Below the pieces are notes generated by a model. That model did not search any database. It saw only the letters and a list, made by a program, of their open reading frames with translations, and was not told where the DNA came from. From contig JANXUU010000146.1 in the NCBI GenBank assembly GCA_025356055.1, positions 1 to 52,889 of the forward strand: a stretch of DNA of 52,889 nucleotides, written 5' to 3'. The DNA comes from Sphingomonas sp. (GTDB lineage Bacteria; Pseudomonadota; Alphaproteobacteria; Sphingomonadales; Sphingomonadaceae). How positions within the stretch are numbered: position 1 is the first letter of the stretch; every line of letters starts with the position of its first letter. A program made the translations under genes and the position numbers. Positions 19,428-29,162 of this stretch are shown here, in pieces.

Positions 19428-20527
19428 GCCGCGACCCGCCGCGCGGCATCGGCGCGGATCGAGCCCCAGAACAGGGCATAGTCGTAAGCGTGATAATTAT
19501 TCCCGGGCAGGACGTAGGGACCAAGCGCGGGGATGGCGCCGTTGATGATCAGCAAGCCCTTTTCGCAGCGCGCGCCGACTGCGCCAGGGAGCAGCGTCGC
19601 GCTGGTGAAATCTGCGGTGGGGACGAGCGTGCCAAGGTTGGCGGCGGGTGGAGCGATACCATCTCGGGTGCCGGTGAGCGGATTAACGCAGACAAGGTCG
19701 TGGACGTCGCGCTTGATACCGGCGGGCCCGGCGCTTCCACTCCAGCCGTCAAGGATCATCTGACTGTTGGCGGGGTCGCCGAAGCTCATCCAGCTGAGCA
19801 AGCAGCCCGTCTGGTCAGGGGCGGCGCAGGCCGGCAGGCCGATTGCCGGCAGATCAGCGGTCGCAGAGATCGGCCAGCCAACGACGTAAGCGGCGATCAA
19901 CCGACCCTTGAGCTGCTCGCGGCGATCGACGAGCAGGCGCGACAAGTGAAGCGCGCCCTGGCTGTGGCCGGCCAGGATGATCGGTCGCCCCTTGGGCTGC
20001 GCGGCGAGGAAGACGTCGAACGCGGCGAGCACGTCGCTGTAAGCTAGGTCAAGCGACCGGTTCGCGTCCGTCGTCTTGAGCAGGAACGCCCCGAATGCCG
20101 CCTGACGATAGCGCGGAGCCCATACCTCGGCAGCGATCTCGTTAAAGGCGCTCGCCTGACTGCGCACGAACAGCGCGTCGCGGAAACCCGTATCGCCGCC
20201 CTCGTCGATCGCCGCATTCCATTTGTCGCGATCGAGGTAGGTCGTCGGGTGAACGTAGAACACCGCAGGTCCAGCCGCGATCGGATCGACCCGCACCTGA
20301 TTGGCGGGGCGCCATTGCGAAGGATCGGGCGAAATGCCGGGCTTGGACAGCCAGCTCGCGTCGGAGCGGTAATCAGGGCCGGTCCGGGGCGGGGGTGGGG
20401 CGAAGTGGCCCTGCGGAGTGACCCCGCGCCTCAATATCGACCCGCCATATTGATAGATGGCAAACGCACCCGCGACGAAAATCAGAATCATCCAGAAGAT
20501 GAACAGCAGGAAGCGGCGGGCGCACAT
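19418..20527 (-). CDS. DUF3089 alpha/beta-hydrolase, membrane-anchored
   Basis: About 369 residues. One N-terminal transmembrane anchor ([17 protein letters not shown]) precedes a short Pro-rich linker and a DUF3089 domain, an alpha/beta-hydrolase relative of lipases. The nucleophile elbow AGHSQGALH is at about residue 190. Other family-like stretches are [12 protein letters not shown] and the C-terminal HAYDYALFW, where a His near the end is a candidate catalytic base. The substrate is unknown; an ester or lipid is plausible. ATG 20527 is chosen; GTG 20539 in frame has no better ribosome-binding site. It is divergent from gatC (60-75 bp apart) and first in the unit leading to ruvX and pyrB. 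Confidence 0.85.
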   Translation of the reverse strand: MCARRFLLFIFWMILIFVAGAFAIYQYGGSILRRGVTPQGHFAPPPPRTGPDYRSDASWLSKPGISPDPSQWRPANQVRVDPIAAGPAVFYVHPTTYLDRDKWNAAIDEGGDTGFRDALFVRSQASAFNEIAAEVWAPRYRQAAFGAFLLKTTDANRSLDLAYSDVLAAFDVFLAAQPKGRPIILAGHSQGALHLSRLLVDRREQLKGRLIAAYVVGWPISATADLPAIGLPACAAPDQTGCLLSWMSFGDPANSQMILDGWSGSAGPAGIKRDVHDLVCVNPLTGTRDGIAPPAANLGTLVPTADFTSATLLPGAVGARCEKGLLIINGAIPALGPYVLPGNNYHAYDYALFWGSIRADAARRVAAWR

Positions 20528-20603
20528 TGCGGCGGGCACTAGGGGAGGGTGCTGGGTCCGGCAAGCGCTTGCCCGCCCGGTGCACCGCTGCTAGCCGCCG
20601 ATC

Positions 20604-20891
20604 ATGTCCGTCAACACCGAACAGGTCCGTCACATCGCCAAGCTTGCGCGCATCGCGATGAGCGATGCCCAGATCGAGGCGCTGGTCCCCGAACTGAACA
20701 ATATCCTCGGCTGGATCGAGCAGTTGTCGCAGGTCGATACCGAGGGGGTCGAGCCGCTCACTGCCGTGATCGAGCAGAAACTGCGCCTTCGCGACGATGT
20801 GATCGACGACGGCAATGTTCGCGACAAGGTGCTCGCTAACGCGCCAAATGCACAGCACGGCTTTTTCGCCGTCCCGAAAGTGATTGAATAG
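20604..20891 (+). CDS. gatC: Asp-tRNA(Asn)/Glu-tRNA(Gln) amidotransferase subunit C
   Basis: Small structural subunit of the GatCAB amidotransferase, which converts mischarged Glu-tRNA(Gln) or Asp-tRNA(Asn) to the correct amidated form. The 95 residues match the family's length and pattern: [14 protein letters not shown] at the N-terminus, [11 protein letters not shown] in the middle, and [10 protein letters not shown] with a final [10 protein letters not shown]. The stop shares one base with the gatA GTG start (TAGTG), so the two are translationally coupled. Confidence 0.96.
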   Translation: MSVNTEQVRHIAKLARIAMSDAQIEALVPELNNILGWIEQLSQVDTEGVEPLTAVIEQKLRLRDDVIDDGNVRDKVLANAPNAQHGFFAVPKVIE

Positions 20892-22372
20892 TGTCCGAGC
20901 TGACCACCAAGACCATCGCGGACCTTCGCGAAGGGCTCGCCGCCGGGTCGTTTTCGGCGCGCGAAGTCGCGACCGCCTACAACTCTGCGGTTGAGGCCGG
21001 GCGCCCGCTCAATGCCTACACCGTCGAGACTCCCGAGATTGCGCTTGCAGCAGCGGACGCTGCCGACCAAGCGCGAGCGAGTAGCGACCGAATCGGAGCA
21101 CTCGCCGGTATTCCGTTGGGAATAAAGGACTTATTTGCGACCGAAGGCGTGGAAACCACCGCTGGATCGACCATATTGAAAGGCTTCAAGCCGCAGTATG
21201 AGTCGACCGTGTCGGGCAAGCTCAAGGCGGCCGGCGCGGGGATGCTCGGCAAGCTCAACATGGACGAGTTCGCGATGGGCTCGTCGAACGAGACCAGTGC
21301 TTTCGGTCCGGTGATCAGCCCGTGGCGGCGCAACGACGGTGGAAATGTGGCGCTAACCTCGGGGGGAAGCTCGGGCGGGTCCGCGACGGCCGTCTCGGCA
21401 GGACTGGCCGCCGGAGTTACCGGAACCGACACCGGCGGATCGATCCGTCAGCCCGCCGCCTTCACCGGCATTTGCGGGATCAAGCCGACCTATGGCCGCT
21501 GCTCGCGCTGGGGCGTGGTCGCCTTCGCCTCGTCGCTCGACCAGGCCGGGCCAATGGCAAAGACCGTCCGCGATTGCGCGATCATGCTCGAAGTGATGAG
21601 CGGGTTCGACAAGAAGGATTCGACCTCGCTCGACGTGCCCGTGCCCCAGTGGGAAGCAGGCTTGTCGAGCAATCTCAAGGGCAAGCGCGTCGGCATTCCC
21701 AGGGAATATCGCATCGACGGCGTTCCCGCCGAGATCGACGCGCTGTGGGACAAGGGCGTCGAATGGCTCCGCGACGCGGGCGCCGAGCCGGTCGAAATCT
21801 CGCTTCCCCACACCGCCCACGCCCTGCCGACCTACTACATCATCGCTCCCGCCGAGGCCTCCTCGGACCTCGCCCGCTATGACGGCGTCCGCTACGGCCT
21901 GCGCGAAGAGGGGGTGAAAACCCTCGATGACATGTACGCAGCCACTCGCGCCGCGGGGTTCGGGGCCGAGGTCAAGCGCCGCATCATGATCGGCACCTAT
22001 GTGCTGTCGGCGGGCTTCTATGATGCTTATTTTACCAAGGCGCAGAAGGTCCGCACGCTGATTAAACGCGACTTCACCGACGCTTTCGAGAAGTGCGATT
22101 TCATCCTCACCCCGACCGCCCCCTCGGCGGCATTCGGGCTGGCCGAAAAGATGAGCGATCCGCTCGCAATGTATCTCAACGACGTATTCGCGGTCCCCGC
22201 CAGCCTCGCCGGCCTCCCCGCCATGTCGGTCCCCGGCGGCCTCGACGCGCAGGGCCTCCCGCTTGGCCTCCACCTCATCGGCCGCGAGCTCGACGAACAG
22301 GGTGTCCTCAACGCCGCCCTCGCCATCGAGGAACGAGCCGGGTTTACGCACAAGGCGGAGAAATGGTGGTGA
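20891..22372 (+). CDS. gatA: Asp-tRNA(Asn)/Glu-tRNA(Gln) amidotransferase subunit A
   Basis: Glutaminase subunit of GatCAB and a member of the amidase-signature family, 493 residues. The Ser-cisSer-Lys triad is visible: Lys in IPLGIKDLF, the Gly/Ser-rich signature [10 protein letters not shown], and the nucleophilic Ser in [10 protein letters not shown]. The typical C-terminal [10 protein letters not shown] and [11 protein letters not shown] are present. It starts at GTG 20891 on the gatC stop. Its end overlaps by 10 bp an FkbM methyltransferase gene that separates it from gatB. Confidence 0.96.
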   Translation: MSELTTKTIADLREGLAAGSFSAREVATAYNSAVEAGRPLNAYTVETPEIALAAADAADQARASSDRIGALAGIPLGIKDLFATEGVETTAGSTILKGFKPQYESTVSGKLKAAGAGMLGKLNMDEFAMGSSNETSAFGPVISPWRRNDGGNVALTSGGSSGGSATAVSAGLAAGVTGTDTGGSIRQPAAFTGICGIKPTYGRCSRWGVVAFASSLDQAGPMAKTVRDCAIMLEVMSGFDKKDSTSLDVPVPQWEAGLSSNLKGKRVGIPREYRIDGVPAEIDALWDKGVEWLRDAGAEPVEISLPHTAHALPTYYIIAPAEASSDLARYDGVRYGLREEGVKTLDDMYAATRAAGFGAEVKRRIMIGTYVLSAGFYDAYFTKAQKVRTLIKRDFTDAFEKCDFILTPTAPSAAFGLAEKMSDPLAMYLNDVFAVPASLAGLPAMSVPGGLDAQGLPLGLHLIGRELDEQGVLNAALAIEERAGFTHKAEKWW

Positions 22373-23259
22373 GCATTTTCAGGCCCGCTTCAGGGCATGG
22401 CCTCACCGACGCGTTCGTCCGGTTGCTCGGTCGACGCCGCGCCTGGCGCCTGGGACGCAAGCTCTACATGGCCGCGCGGGGCGAGGGGCTGAACGCGATC
22501 GAAATTAATGGCGAGAAGGCGCTGATCGAGCAGGCGATCGCGGCCTTCCCGGAGGCCGCGCCGTTCCGCGCTTGGGATGTCGGAGCCAACCTTGGCGAAT
22601 GGACCGACCTCGTGCTGGCAACCGCTGCCCGGCAGAAGCTTGCCGCGAAGATTCTTATGTTCGAGCCGACCCCGACCGCATTTGCCTCGCTCAGCGAGAA
22701 ATACTCCGGCAACGACGCGGTCGAAGTCAAACAGATCGCGCTGTCGAGCAAGGCCGGCACCGCCGAATTCGAGGTCGTCGGCTCGCACGCCGGGACCAAC
22801 AGCCTCAATGTTACCGGGGCGCCAGCCGGAAGCACGATCAGCGTGGCGCTGACGACCGGTTCGGAGGTTCACGCGGCGGCGGGCGGCGGAGAGGTCCATC
22901 TGATCAAGATCGACACCGAAGGTCATGATCTCGAGGTGCTTCGCGGATTGGAAGCGTTGATGGAAGCGCACGCTGTTGCGATCGTCCAGTTCGAATATAA
23001 CTGGCGCTGGTTGGTCAACGGTTCGTCCATGCGTGCAGCGATGCTTCTCGCCGAACGCCATGGCTATCGCCTCGGAAGAGTCGCGCCCGAGGGTCTCGAA
23101 ATCTATGAGAGTTGGAATGGCGAACTCGACCGCTTCTTTGAAACCAATTACGCGCTCGTCAGGCCCGACGTGCTGCCGCGCCTTGCCCGCAGCGTGATCG
23201 GCTGGTGCGACGGGAATCTCCCCGTCGAGCGCGCCAACGTGCAGGAAATCACCAAGTGA
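22363..23259 (+). CDS. FkbM-family SAM methyltransferase inside the gat operon
   Basis: A 298-residue class I methyltransferase. The SAM-binding loop [11 protein letters not shown] is at about 70-80, the acidic end of strand 2 is MFEPTPTAF, and the FkbM signature [16 protein letters not shown] lies at about 181-196. FkbM members methylate sugars, lipids or small molecules, often in surface-polysaccharide loci. ATG 22363 has GGCGGAG just upstream and overlaps gatA; the end overlaps the gatB GTG start (GTGA). Base composition and codon use match the neighbours. It breaks the contiguous gatCAB order and should be co-transcribed and coupled with it. The substrate is unknown. Confidence 0.85.
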   Translation: MVVSIFRPASGHGLTDAFVRLLGRRRAWRLGRKLYMAARGEGLNAIEINGEKALIEQAIAAFPEAAPFRAWDVGANLGEWTDLVLATAARQKLAAKILMFEPTPTAFASLSEKYSGNDAVEVKQIALSSKAGTAEFEVVGSHAGTNSLNVTGAPAGSTISVALTTGSEVHAAAGGGEVHLIKIDTEGHDLEVLRGLEALMEAHAVAIVQFEYNWRWLVNGSSMRAAMLLAERHGYRLGRVAPEGLEIYESWNGELDRFFETNYALVRPDVLPRLARSVIGWCDGNLPVERANVQEITK

Positions 23260-24719
23260 CCGACTACCGCATCCACGGCGACACCGGCGAGTGGGAGGTC
23301 GTGATCGGGCTTGAGGTCCACGCCCAGATCGTGTCGAACGCCAAGCTCTTCTCGGGTGCCGCGACCGCGTTCGGGGCCGAGCCCAACACCCAGGTCAGCC
23401 TGGTCGACGCGGCGATGCCGGGGATGCTACCCGTGCCCAACGCCGAATGCATCCGCCAGGCCGTGCGGACCGGAATGGCGGTCGGCGCGCAGATCAACAA
23501 ATGGTCGCGCTTCGACCGCAAGAATTATTTCTATGCCGATCTGCCGCAGGGCTATCAGATTTCGCAGCTCTACCACCCGATTGTCGGCGAGGGAGCGATC
23601 GACGTGCTGGTCGACGAGAAGGACGAGGGATCGGTCAAGCGGATCGGCATCGAGCGAATTCATGTCGAGCAGGACGCGGGCAAGCTGATGCACGACCAGC
23701 ATCCCACGATGTCCTATGTTGACCTCAACCGCTCGGGCGTCGCGTTGATGGAAATCGTCTCGCGTCCCGACATGCGGTCGCCCGCCGAAACAGGCGCTTA
23801 CCTGCGAAAGTTGAGAGCGATCCTGCGCTATGTCGGATCGTGTGACGGTAACATGGAAGAGGGATCCATGCGCGCCGACGTCAACGTCAGCGTGCGCAAG
23901 CCCGGTGGGGAACTGGGCACCCGCACCGAGACCAAGAACGTCAATTCGGTTCGCTTCGTCATGGCCGTCGTCGAACATGAAGCCCGCCGCCAGGTCGAGA
24001 TGATCGAAAGCGGCGGTAAAGTTGCGCAGGAAACCCGGCTGTTCGACCCCGACAAGGGCGTCACGCGCACGCTTCGCTCAAAGGAAGACGCGCATGATTA
24101 CCGCTATTTCCCCGACCCCGACCTGCTCCCGGTCGAGCTCGACGACGCATTTCTCGAGTCGTGCCGTGCCTCACTGCCCGAACTCCCCGATGCCAAGCGC
24201 ACGCGCTTCGAAAGCCTCGGCATCGGCGGCTACAATGCCTCTGTGCTGACCGCTGAAGTCGAAACCGCACGCTGGTTCGACCAGCTGCTCGACGCCGGAG
24301 CCCGCCCGCCACAAGCCGCCAACTGGGTCGCGTCGGAGCTGTTCGGCGCGCTGAACCGGATGGGCCGCTCGGTCGAGGACAGCCCGGTTTCGCCGCAGAG
24401 CGCCGCCGAACTGCTCGGCCTTGTCGCCGACGGGACGCTCTCCGGCAGTCTCGCCAAACAGGTGTTTGAGATCATGCTCGAAAACGGACAGTCGGCCTCG
24501 GCCGTGGTCGAGGAGCGCGGCCTCAAGCAGACCAGTGACACCGGCGCGATCGACACGATCATCGACGACATCCTTTCCGCCAACGCTGACAAGGTATCGC
24601 AATACAAGGCGGGCAAGGAAGCCCTGTTCGGCTTCTTCGTCGGCCAGACTATGAAGGCGATGGCCGGGAAGGCAAACCCCGGGGTCGTCAATGAACGGCT
24701 GAAGGCGAAGCTGAACTAA
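23256..24719 (+). CDS. gatB: Asp-tRNA(Asn)/Glu-tRNA(Gln) amidotransferase subunit B
   Basis: tRNA-binding kinase-like subunit of GatCAB, which activates the mischarged amino acid with ATP, 487 residues. N-terminal [51 protein letters not shown] and [11 protein letters not shown] are hallmark stretches. The C-terminal ~150 residues are the GatB/YqeY helical domain, ending [19 protein letters not shown] 23256 is used because it overlaps the FkbM stop as GTGA and gives the normal N-terminus. Stop at 24717-24719. Confidence 0.97.
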   Translation: MTDYRIHGDTGEWEVVIGLEVHAQIVSNAKLFSGAATAFGAEPNTQVSLVDAAMPGMLPVPNAECIRQAVRTGMAVGAQINKWSRFDRKNYFYADLPQGYQISQLYHPIVGEGAIDVLVDEKDEGSVKRIGIERIHVEQDAGKLMHDQHPTMSYVDLNRSGVALMEIVSRPDMRSPAETGAYLRKLRAILRYVGSCDGNMEEGSMRADVNVSVRKPGGELGTRTETKNVNSVRFVMAVVEHEARRQVEMIESGGKVAQETRLFDPDKGVTRTLRSKEDAHDYRYFPDPDLLPVELDDAFLESCRASLPELPDAKRTRFESLGIGGYNASVLTAEVETARWFDQLLDAGARPPQAANWVASELFGALNRMGRSVEDSPVSPQSAAELLGLVADGTLSGSLAKQVFEIMLENGQSASAVVEERGLKQTSDTGAIDTIIDDILSANADKVSQYKAGKEALFGFFVGQTMKAMAGKANPGVVNERLKAKLN

Positions 24720-24736
24720 CCCCCTGGAGTGAAGCC

Positions 24737-26356
24737 ATGCGCAAGACCTTTACCGCACTCCTCGGCGCGACCCTGCTCGCCACCCCCGCGCTCGCAGCCC
24801 CACCGCGCCTCGTCATCGCGATCTCGGTCGATCAATTCTCTTCCGACCTGTTCGACGAATATCGTTCGAGCTTCACCGGCGGGTTTGCCCGGCTCGCCAG
24901 CGGGGCGGCATTTCGCAACGGCTACCAGGGCCATGCCGCGACCGAGACTTGCCCCGGCCACTCGACCATCCTCACCGGCGACCGCCCGGCGCGCACCGGG
25001 ATCATCTCCAACAACTGGTTCGACCTGTCACAAACGCGCTCCGACAAGGGGGTTTACTGCGCCGAGGACGAGCGCGTCGCGGGCTCCTCGACGAGCCATT
25101 ACACCGTTTCGCCGATCCACCTGCGCGTGCCAACGCTCGGCGAGCGGCTCAAGCAGGTCTCGCCCGCGAGCCGCTCGGTTGCCGTCGCCGGCAAGGATCG
25201 CGCGGCGGTGATGATGAGCGGCCAGCGTCCCGACCAGCGCTGGTATTGGGACGGTAAGACCTACGTCACGGACCTCGCCGGCGTGCGCGCCCCCACGGTT
25301 GTCGCCGCCACCAACGCTGCGGTGGCCCGACTGATCGCCGCCCCCGCCGATCCGCTCGAAGCGCCGCCGCTGTGCGTCGCAAAGGCAAAACCGGTTGTTG
25401 TCGAAGGCGGGGGCAAGCCAGTCGGGGCAGGGGCCTTCGCTCGGGCAGCCGGCGACTTCAAATCCTTCCGCGCCTCGCCGCAGTTCGATGGCGCCACACT
25501 CGCGCTTGCCGCTGGCCTGATCCAGGAAATGAAACTCGGCAAGGGGAAGGCGACCGACCTCATCGCCATCGGCGCGTCAGCGACCGATTATGTCGGGCAC
25601 ACTTATGGCACGGAAGGGCAGGAAATGTGCCTGCAGCTGCTCTCGCTCGACCGCGATCTGGGTGATTTCTTTCTCGCCCTCGACCGTCAGGGCTTAGACT
25701 ATGCCGTCGTGCTGACCGCCGATCATGGCGGTAATGATGTGCCCGAGCGCGAGCAACAGGCTGGAATCCATGATGCCGCGCGGGTCGATCCAGCACTGTT
25801 TCCGTCGGCGATTGGCAAGTTGATTGCGGCCAAGCTTGGGCTGCTTGGACCGGTGCTGATCGGAGAGGGGCCGTTCGGCGACATCTATCTCGAGCGTACC
25901 TTGTCGTCGGCGCAGCGGACAAAGGTACTGGCCTTAGCGATTGTCTCGTATCAAGCTCATCCCCAGGTCGAAGCCGTGTTCACCCACGAGCAGCTAAAGC
26001 GGGCGCCCTCACCGAACGGTGATCCCGCCGCGTGGAGCTTGCTCGACCGCGCTCGCGCTTCGTTCGACGACCGGCGCTCGGGCGATTTTATCGTGCTCCT
26101 GCGCCGCCGCGTCACGCCGATCGCCGACACCAGCAAATCCTATGTCGCGACCCACGGCAGCGCGTGGGACTATGACCGCCGCGTGCCGATCATGTTCTGG
26201 CGTGCCGGCATGCCCGCGGTGGCGAGCGAGGCGTCAATCGAGACGATAGCCATCGCGCCGACGCTCGCGGCATGGATCGGCGTCCCCATTCAGCCCGGCG
26301 CAATCGACGGACGCTGCCTCATGAACGTCCCGGGAGTGACCTGCCCGGCGCGGTAA
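24737..26356 (+). CDS. secreted PhoK/NPP-type alkaline phosphatase
   Basis: Periplasmic phosphomonoesterase of the alkaline-phosphatase / nucleotide pyrophosphatase superfamily, 539 residues, close in size to Sphingomonas PhoK. Signal peptide to about residue 20 (ATPALAAP). First metal ligands in VIAISVDQF; candidate nucleophile Thr in ATETCPGHST (near residue 71); later metal ligands in VVLTADHGGNDVPE, GIHDAARVD and THGSAWDYDRRVP. The Thr nucleophile and this metal pattern are those of the PhoK/PafA group, which uses Zn or Ca depending on the member. GGAG precedes the ATG. It lies 17 bp after gatB, and its stop is inside the hairpin of a likely terminator. Confidence 0.9.
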   Translation: MRKTFTALLGATLLATPALAAPPRLVIAISVDQFSSDLFDEYRSSFTGGFARLASGAAFRNGYQGHAATETCPGHSTILTGDRPARTGIISNNWFDLSQTRSDKGVYCAEDERVAGSSTSHYTVSPIHLRVPTLGERLKQVSPASRSVAVAGKDRAAVMMSGQRPDQRWYWDGKTYVTDLAGVRAPTVVAATNAAVARLIAAPADPLEAPPLCVAKAKPVVVEGGGKPVGAGAFARAAGDFKSFRASPQFDGATLALAAGLIQEMKLGKGKATDLIAIGASATDYVGHTYGTEGQEMCLQLLSLDRDLGDFFLALDRQGLDYAVVLTADHGGNDVPEREQQAGIHDAARVDPALFPSAIGKLIAAKLGLLGPVLIGEGPFGDIYLERTLSSAQRTKVLALAIVSYQAHPQVEAVFTHEQLKRAPSPNGDPAAWSLLDRARASFDDRRSGDFIVLLRRRVTPIADTSKSYVATHGSAWDYDRRVPIMFWRAGMPAVASEASIETIAIAPTLAAWIGVPIQPGAIDGRCLMNVPGVTCPAR

Positions 26357-26379
26357 GCCATTGAGGGCTTGCTCTTTTT
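26353..26379 (+). terminator. intrinsic terminator after the phosphatase gene
   Basis: GTAAGCC, six-base loop ATTGAG, GGCTTGC (7 bp with one T.G), then TC and five T. The stem includes the phosphatase stop codon TAA. It would close the gatC-gatA-fkbM-gatB-phosphatase transcript. Confidence 0.62.
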
Positions 26380-26429
26380 CGCCAAGCGAGGCAGCATCGC
26401 GCAGGTCGACAGATTGTTTGGGAGAGCCG

Positions 26430-27203
26430 ATGCGCCGCTTGTTTCTCGCGCTGACCGCAGCATCTAGCCTCGCCGGGTGCGTCCAGACCCGCCAATATGC
26501 CGATCTCCAATTCACCCCGCCGCAGGGCGACTATCGCCTGCTCGTGCTTCGCCCCGACGTCGCGGTGTCATCGCTCACGCTCGGCGGGGTGCCCGAACAG
26601 CGGGCCGACTGGACCGAGGCGGCTCGCACCGCGATCATTACTTCGCTAAAGGCCCAGCAGGGCGCGCGGGGCGGGCATCTGCTCATCGCCGACCGCCGCT
26701 CGGGCGTACCGGGTGCGGACGCGACCACCGTCGCCGACCTCGAACGGCTCAACTCCGCGGTCGATCAAGCCATCGCGGAACATAAATATTCGGGCAACAC
26801 GCTTCCGACCAAACGGCGACTCGGGCTAGACTATACACTCGGCGAGGAGGCGATCGGCTTCGGTCGAAAGACTGGCTTCGATTACATGCTGTTTCTCCAC
26901 GCCGAGGATCAGGTCGCCTCGACCGCCCGAGTCGCGATGCAGGTAATCGGGATTGCCGGCTGCTTCATCGGCTTTTGCGCGCCGTCGGGCGGCAGCGACC
27001 AACTCGCCTACGCCAGCCTCGTCGATCTCCGCACCGGCGAAGTCGTGTGGTTCAACGTCCTCCAGACCGGAAGCCAGCTGCCCGGAATGAAATTCGGCGA
27101 CATTCGTACGCAGGCCGGCGCCGACCAGATGGTCGAGCGATTGCTTGGGCGGATGAAGCCGGGGCGTAACGTGCGTCGGGTCGCCGCGGCGGGACAGGAA
27201 TGA
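26430..27203 (+). CDS. putative lipoprotein of unknown function
   Basis: A 257-residue predicted lipoprotein. The signal ends at the lipobox SLAGC with Cys near residue 17. The mature part starts with a YRLLVLRPDVAV strand, then alternating strands and helices, a hydrophobic segment VIGIAGCFIGFCAP near 182-195, and LAYASLVDLRTGEVVWFN. That last pattern is seen in periplasmic or outer-membrane lipoproteins that sit near secretion or stress systems, but I cannot name the family. GGAGAG sits six bases before ATG 26430; the frame is open from 26361, but without a signal there. The end overlaps the M48 gene by ATGA. Confidence 0.7.
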   Translation: MRRLFLALTAASSLAGCVQTRQYADLQFTPPQGDYRLLVLRPDVAVSSLTLGGVPEQRADWTEAARTAIITSLKAQQGARGGHLLIADRRSGVPGADATTVADLERLNSAVDQAIAEHKYSGNTLPTKRRLGLDYTLGEEAIGFGRKTGFDYMLFLHAEDQVASTARVAMQVIGIAGCFIGFCAPSGGSDQLAYASLVDLRTGEVVWFNVLQTGSQLPGMKFGDIRTQAGADQMVERLLGRMKPGRNVRRVAAAGQE

Positions 27204-28432
27204 CTCAGATCACGCGCCGCGCCGTCATCGGGGGAGTGGGCGCGCTCGCCGCCGGACTCCATACCGGCATCGCTTCCGCACGCATCCTCCCGGCGACGAT
27301 GGTTCCGCTGATCGGTCGCGGCTATCGCCCGGTCGACGCCGACGAAAAAGGGCTGTGGCAGCAGGTCGAGCGCGTCGAGGAGGAAATCGCCGGATCGAAC
27401 ATCCTGCTCCACGACCCAGGCGTCACCAGTTACCTGCGCGCGCTAATCGGCAAGGTCGGCGGGCCGGCGGCGAGCGACATGCGCATCTACCTCGCGCATG
27501 TCCCCGAATTCAACGCGGTGATGTTCCCGACCGGCTTCGCGATCGTGTTTTCGGGGCTGCTCCTGCGGATGCGCAACGAGGCCCAGCTCGCTGGGGTCAT
27601 CGCGCATGAAAGCGGGCACTTCCTGCGCAAGCACCAGCTTCGCCAGTTCCGCGATATCAAGAAGAAGTCCGACATTTTCTCGGCCGTCTCGCTGCTCGGC
27701 GGCATGGTCGGTGGGGCGGCGGGCGTGGGCACGGGCAATCTCCAGCAGCTCGCTGAACTTGGCACGGTGGCATCGCTGTTCCGCTATAATCGCGAGATTG
27801 AGGCCGAGGCCGATGCGATGGGTGTCAAGCTGCTCGCCGGGGCAGGATATGCGCCCACCGCCATGCCCGAGACTTGGCAGCAGCTGATCGACGAGCAGAA
27901 TCTGTCCGCGCGCTATCGCCGCAAGCATCGCGACCGCGGCTATTCGCTGTTCGAGACCCACCCCGCGCCCGAAAGCCGGATGGCCGACCTGCGCGCGTCA
28001 GCAGCTGAAGTGACCGTTCCGGGCCGCAGCTATGACGACGGCCGCGCGCGCTACCTTTCGACCATCGCCGCAATTCGCCCGATGCTGCTCGACGATCAGG
28101 TCAAGCTCAACGACCCGGGCGCGTCGCTCTACATCGTCCAGACGCTAGCGCAGGACGGGTGGAGCGGGCCGCTGCGTTTCGCGGAAGCCGAGATCTGGCG
28201 CCTGCGCGGTGATCCCAGACAACGCGACGCCGAACGCGCTGCAGCGGGCTATTCGGCGGCGGTGCAGCTGCCCGATGCCCCCGCCGATGCGTGGCGCTGG
28301 CATGGAGTGATGCTCCAAAAAGCGGGCCGCACCGCCGAGGCCCGCGCGGCTTACTCGCGCTATCTCGCCATGGCCCCGGCCGCGCCCGATGCGCCGTTTG
28401 TCCGCCAGCAACTGACCGTCATGGGAGGCTGA
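27200..28432 (+). CDS. exported M48-family zinc metalloprotease with TPR-like tail
   Basis: Periplasmic metalloprotease of the M48 (BepA/YfgC-like) group, 410 residues. The N-terminus TRRAVIGGVGALAAG resembles a twin-arginine signal. The zinc site IAHESGHFL (HExxH, about residues 135-139) is followed by the third ligand region EIEAEADAMGVKL with the expected Glu. The C-terminal ~110 residues form TPR-like helices (AAGYSAAVQLPDAPADAWRW), as in BepA, which degrades or assembles outer-membrane LptD and similar proteins. It starts inside the upstream lipoprotein stop (ATGA) and is followed 2 bp later by another lipoprotein, so the three are probably one operon for envelope quality control. That role is inferred. 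Confidence 0.88.
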   Translation: MTQITRRAVIGGVGALAAGLHTGIASARILPATMVPLIGRGYRPVDADEKGLWQQVERVEEEIAGSNILLHDPGVTSYLRALIGKVGGPAASDMRIYLAHVPEFNAVMFPTGFAIVFSGLLLRMRNEAQLAGVIAHESGHFLRKHQLRQFRDIKKKSDIFSAVSLLGGMVGGAAGVGTGNLQQLAELGTVASLFRYNREIEAEADAMGVKLLAGAGYAPTAMPETWQQLIDEQNLSARYRRKHRDRGYSLFETHPAPESRMADLRASAAEVTVPGRSYDDGRARYLSTIAAIRPMLLDDQVKLNDPGASLYIVQTLAQDGWSGPLRFAEAEIWRLRGDPRQRDAERAAAGYSAAVQLPDAPADAWRWHGVMLQKAGRTAEARAAYSRYLAMAPAAPDAPFVRQQLTVMGG

Positions 28433-28434
28433 AG

Positions 28435-29055
28435 ATGCGCCGTTTTCTAATCGCCTCGACGATCGCGCTAACGCTCTCGGGCTGCTCGAGCCTTGGCGGC
28501 GGGGGAGGGTTCGGATCGGGCTATTCGCTCGTTCGTCCCCGGGCGCGGCCAGTCGGCGACGGGTCGATGATTGTCTTTCCCCAACAAGCCTGGAACCGCC
28601 AGTCGCAGGTGATCTTCGACGACATCAGGCAGGTTGAGGACTGGACCCAGAACGGCCCCGTGCTCGACAGCCTGTCGTTCGTCTCGGGCCTCAAGGACGG
28701 CAAGTCGATTGTCCGACAGTCGCGCAAGGCCGACCAGCAGGTCCCGCGCTTCCGCTCCTCGATGACCGCACCCGAAGTCGCCGCGATGCTCGAAACATTC
28801 TATCGCACCCGCGCCGGGACGGTCGATTTCAAGACCATCGCTCTCGCCCCGCGTCCGTTCCTGGGCACGTCGGGTTTCCAACTCGATTTCGACCATCTCG
28901 ACGGCGACGAACTATGGCGACGCGGACGGGCGGTAGGCACCGTGGTCAACGGCCGCCTCTATCTAATCCTGCTCGACGCTGCGCGATCGCATTATTTTGG
29001 CGCAGAGCTGCCCGAATTCGAAACGGTCGTGAACAGCGCGCGGATAAGGGCCTAG
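28435..29055 (+). CDS. putative lipoprotein of unknown function
   Basis: A 206-residue predicted lipoprotein. Signal MRRFLIASTIALTLSGC with lipobox LSGC, then a Gly-rich run (six of seven Gly near residue 21-27), and a mature part mixing strands and helices (VEDWTQNGPVLDSLSFV, FRSSMTAPEVAAMLETFY). ATG 28435 has GGGAGGCTGAAG upstream, i.e. the ribosome-binding site lies in the stop region of the M48 gene, two bases between genes. No family recognised. Its stop overlaps by 4 nt the stop of a small opposing gene. Confidence 0.7.
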   Translation: MRRFLIASTIALTLSGCSSLGGGGGFGSGYSLVRPRARPVGDGSMIVFPQQAWNRQSQVIFDDIRQVEDWTQNGPVLDSLSFVSGLKDGKSIVRQSRKADQQVPRFRSSMTAPEVAAMLETFYRTRAGTVDFKTIALAPRPFLGTSGFQLDFDHLDGDELWRRGRAVGTVVNGRLYLILLDAARSHYFGAELPEFETVVNSARIRA

Positions 29056-29162
29056 ACTGGGTCGGGCAGGGGTGGGGCCTCGGGTTCGCCCGGAAGCACT
29101 GGCACCTCGGGTTCGCCCGGCTCGACCGCCGGCTCGTCGGGCAATGGCGGCGCGCTGGCCAT
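29052..29162 (-). CDS. proline-rich small protein, 36 residues
   Basis: Too short for most gene callers. Minus strand from ATG 29162 to TAG at 29052: a 36-residue peptide starting MASAPPLPDEPAVEPGEP, about one-third Pro, with a repeated PGEPE unit and many acidic residues. There is no signal or membrane segment. It starts one base inside the stop of the larger proline-rich gene (TGATG), so it is probably translated by coupling, and its stop interlocks with the lipoprotein stop on the other strand. The clean start/stop junctions on both sides argue it is real; the function is unknown. Confidence 0.5.
   Translation of the reverse strand: MASAPPLPDEPAVEPGEPEVPVLPGEPEAPPLPDPV

Noticed and set aside
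18940-19524. Possible N-terminal extension of pyrB.
   Set aside because: The frame is open but overlaps ruvX entirely, and the peptide is Arg-rich noise; ATG 18939 gives a standard PyrB.
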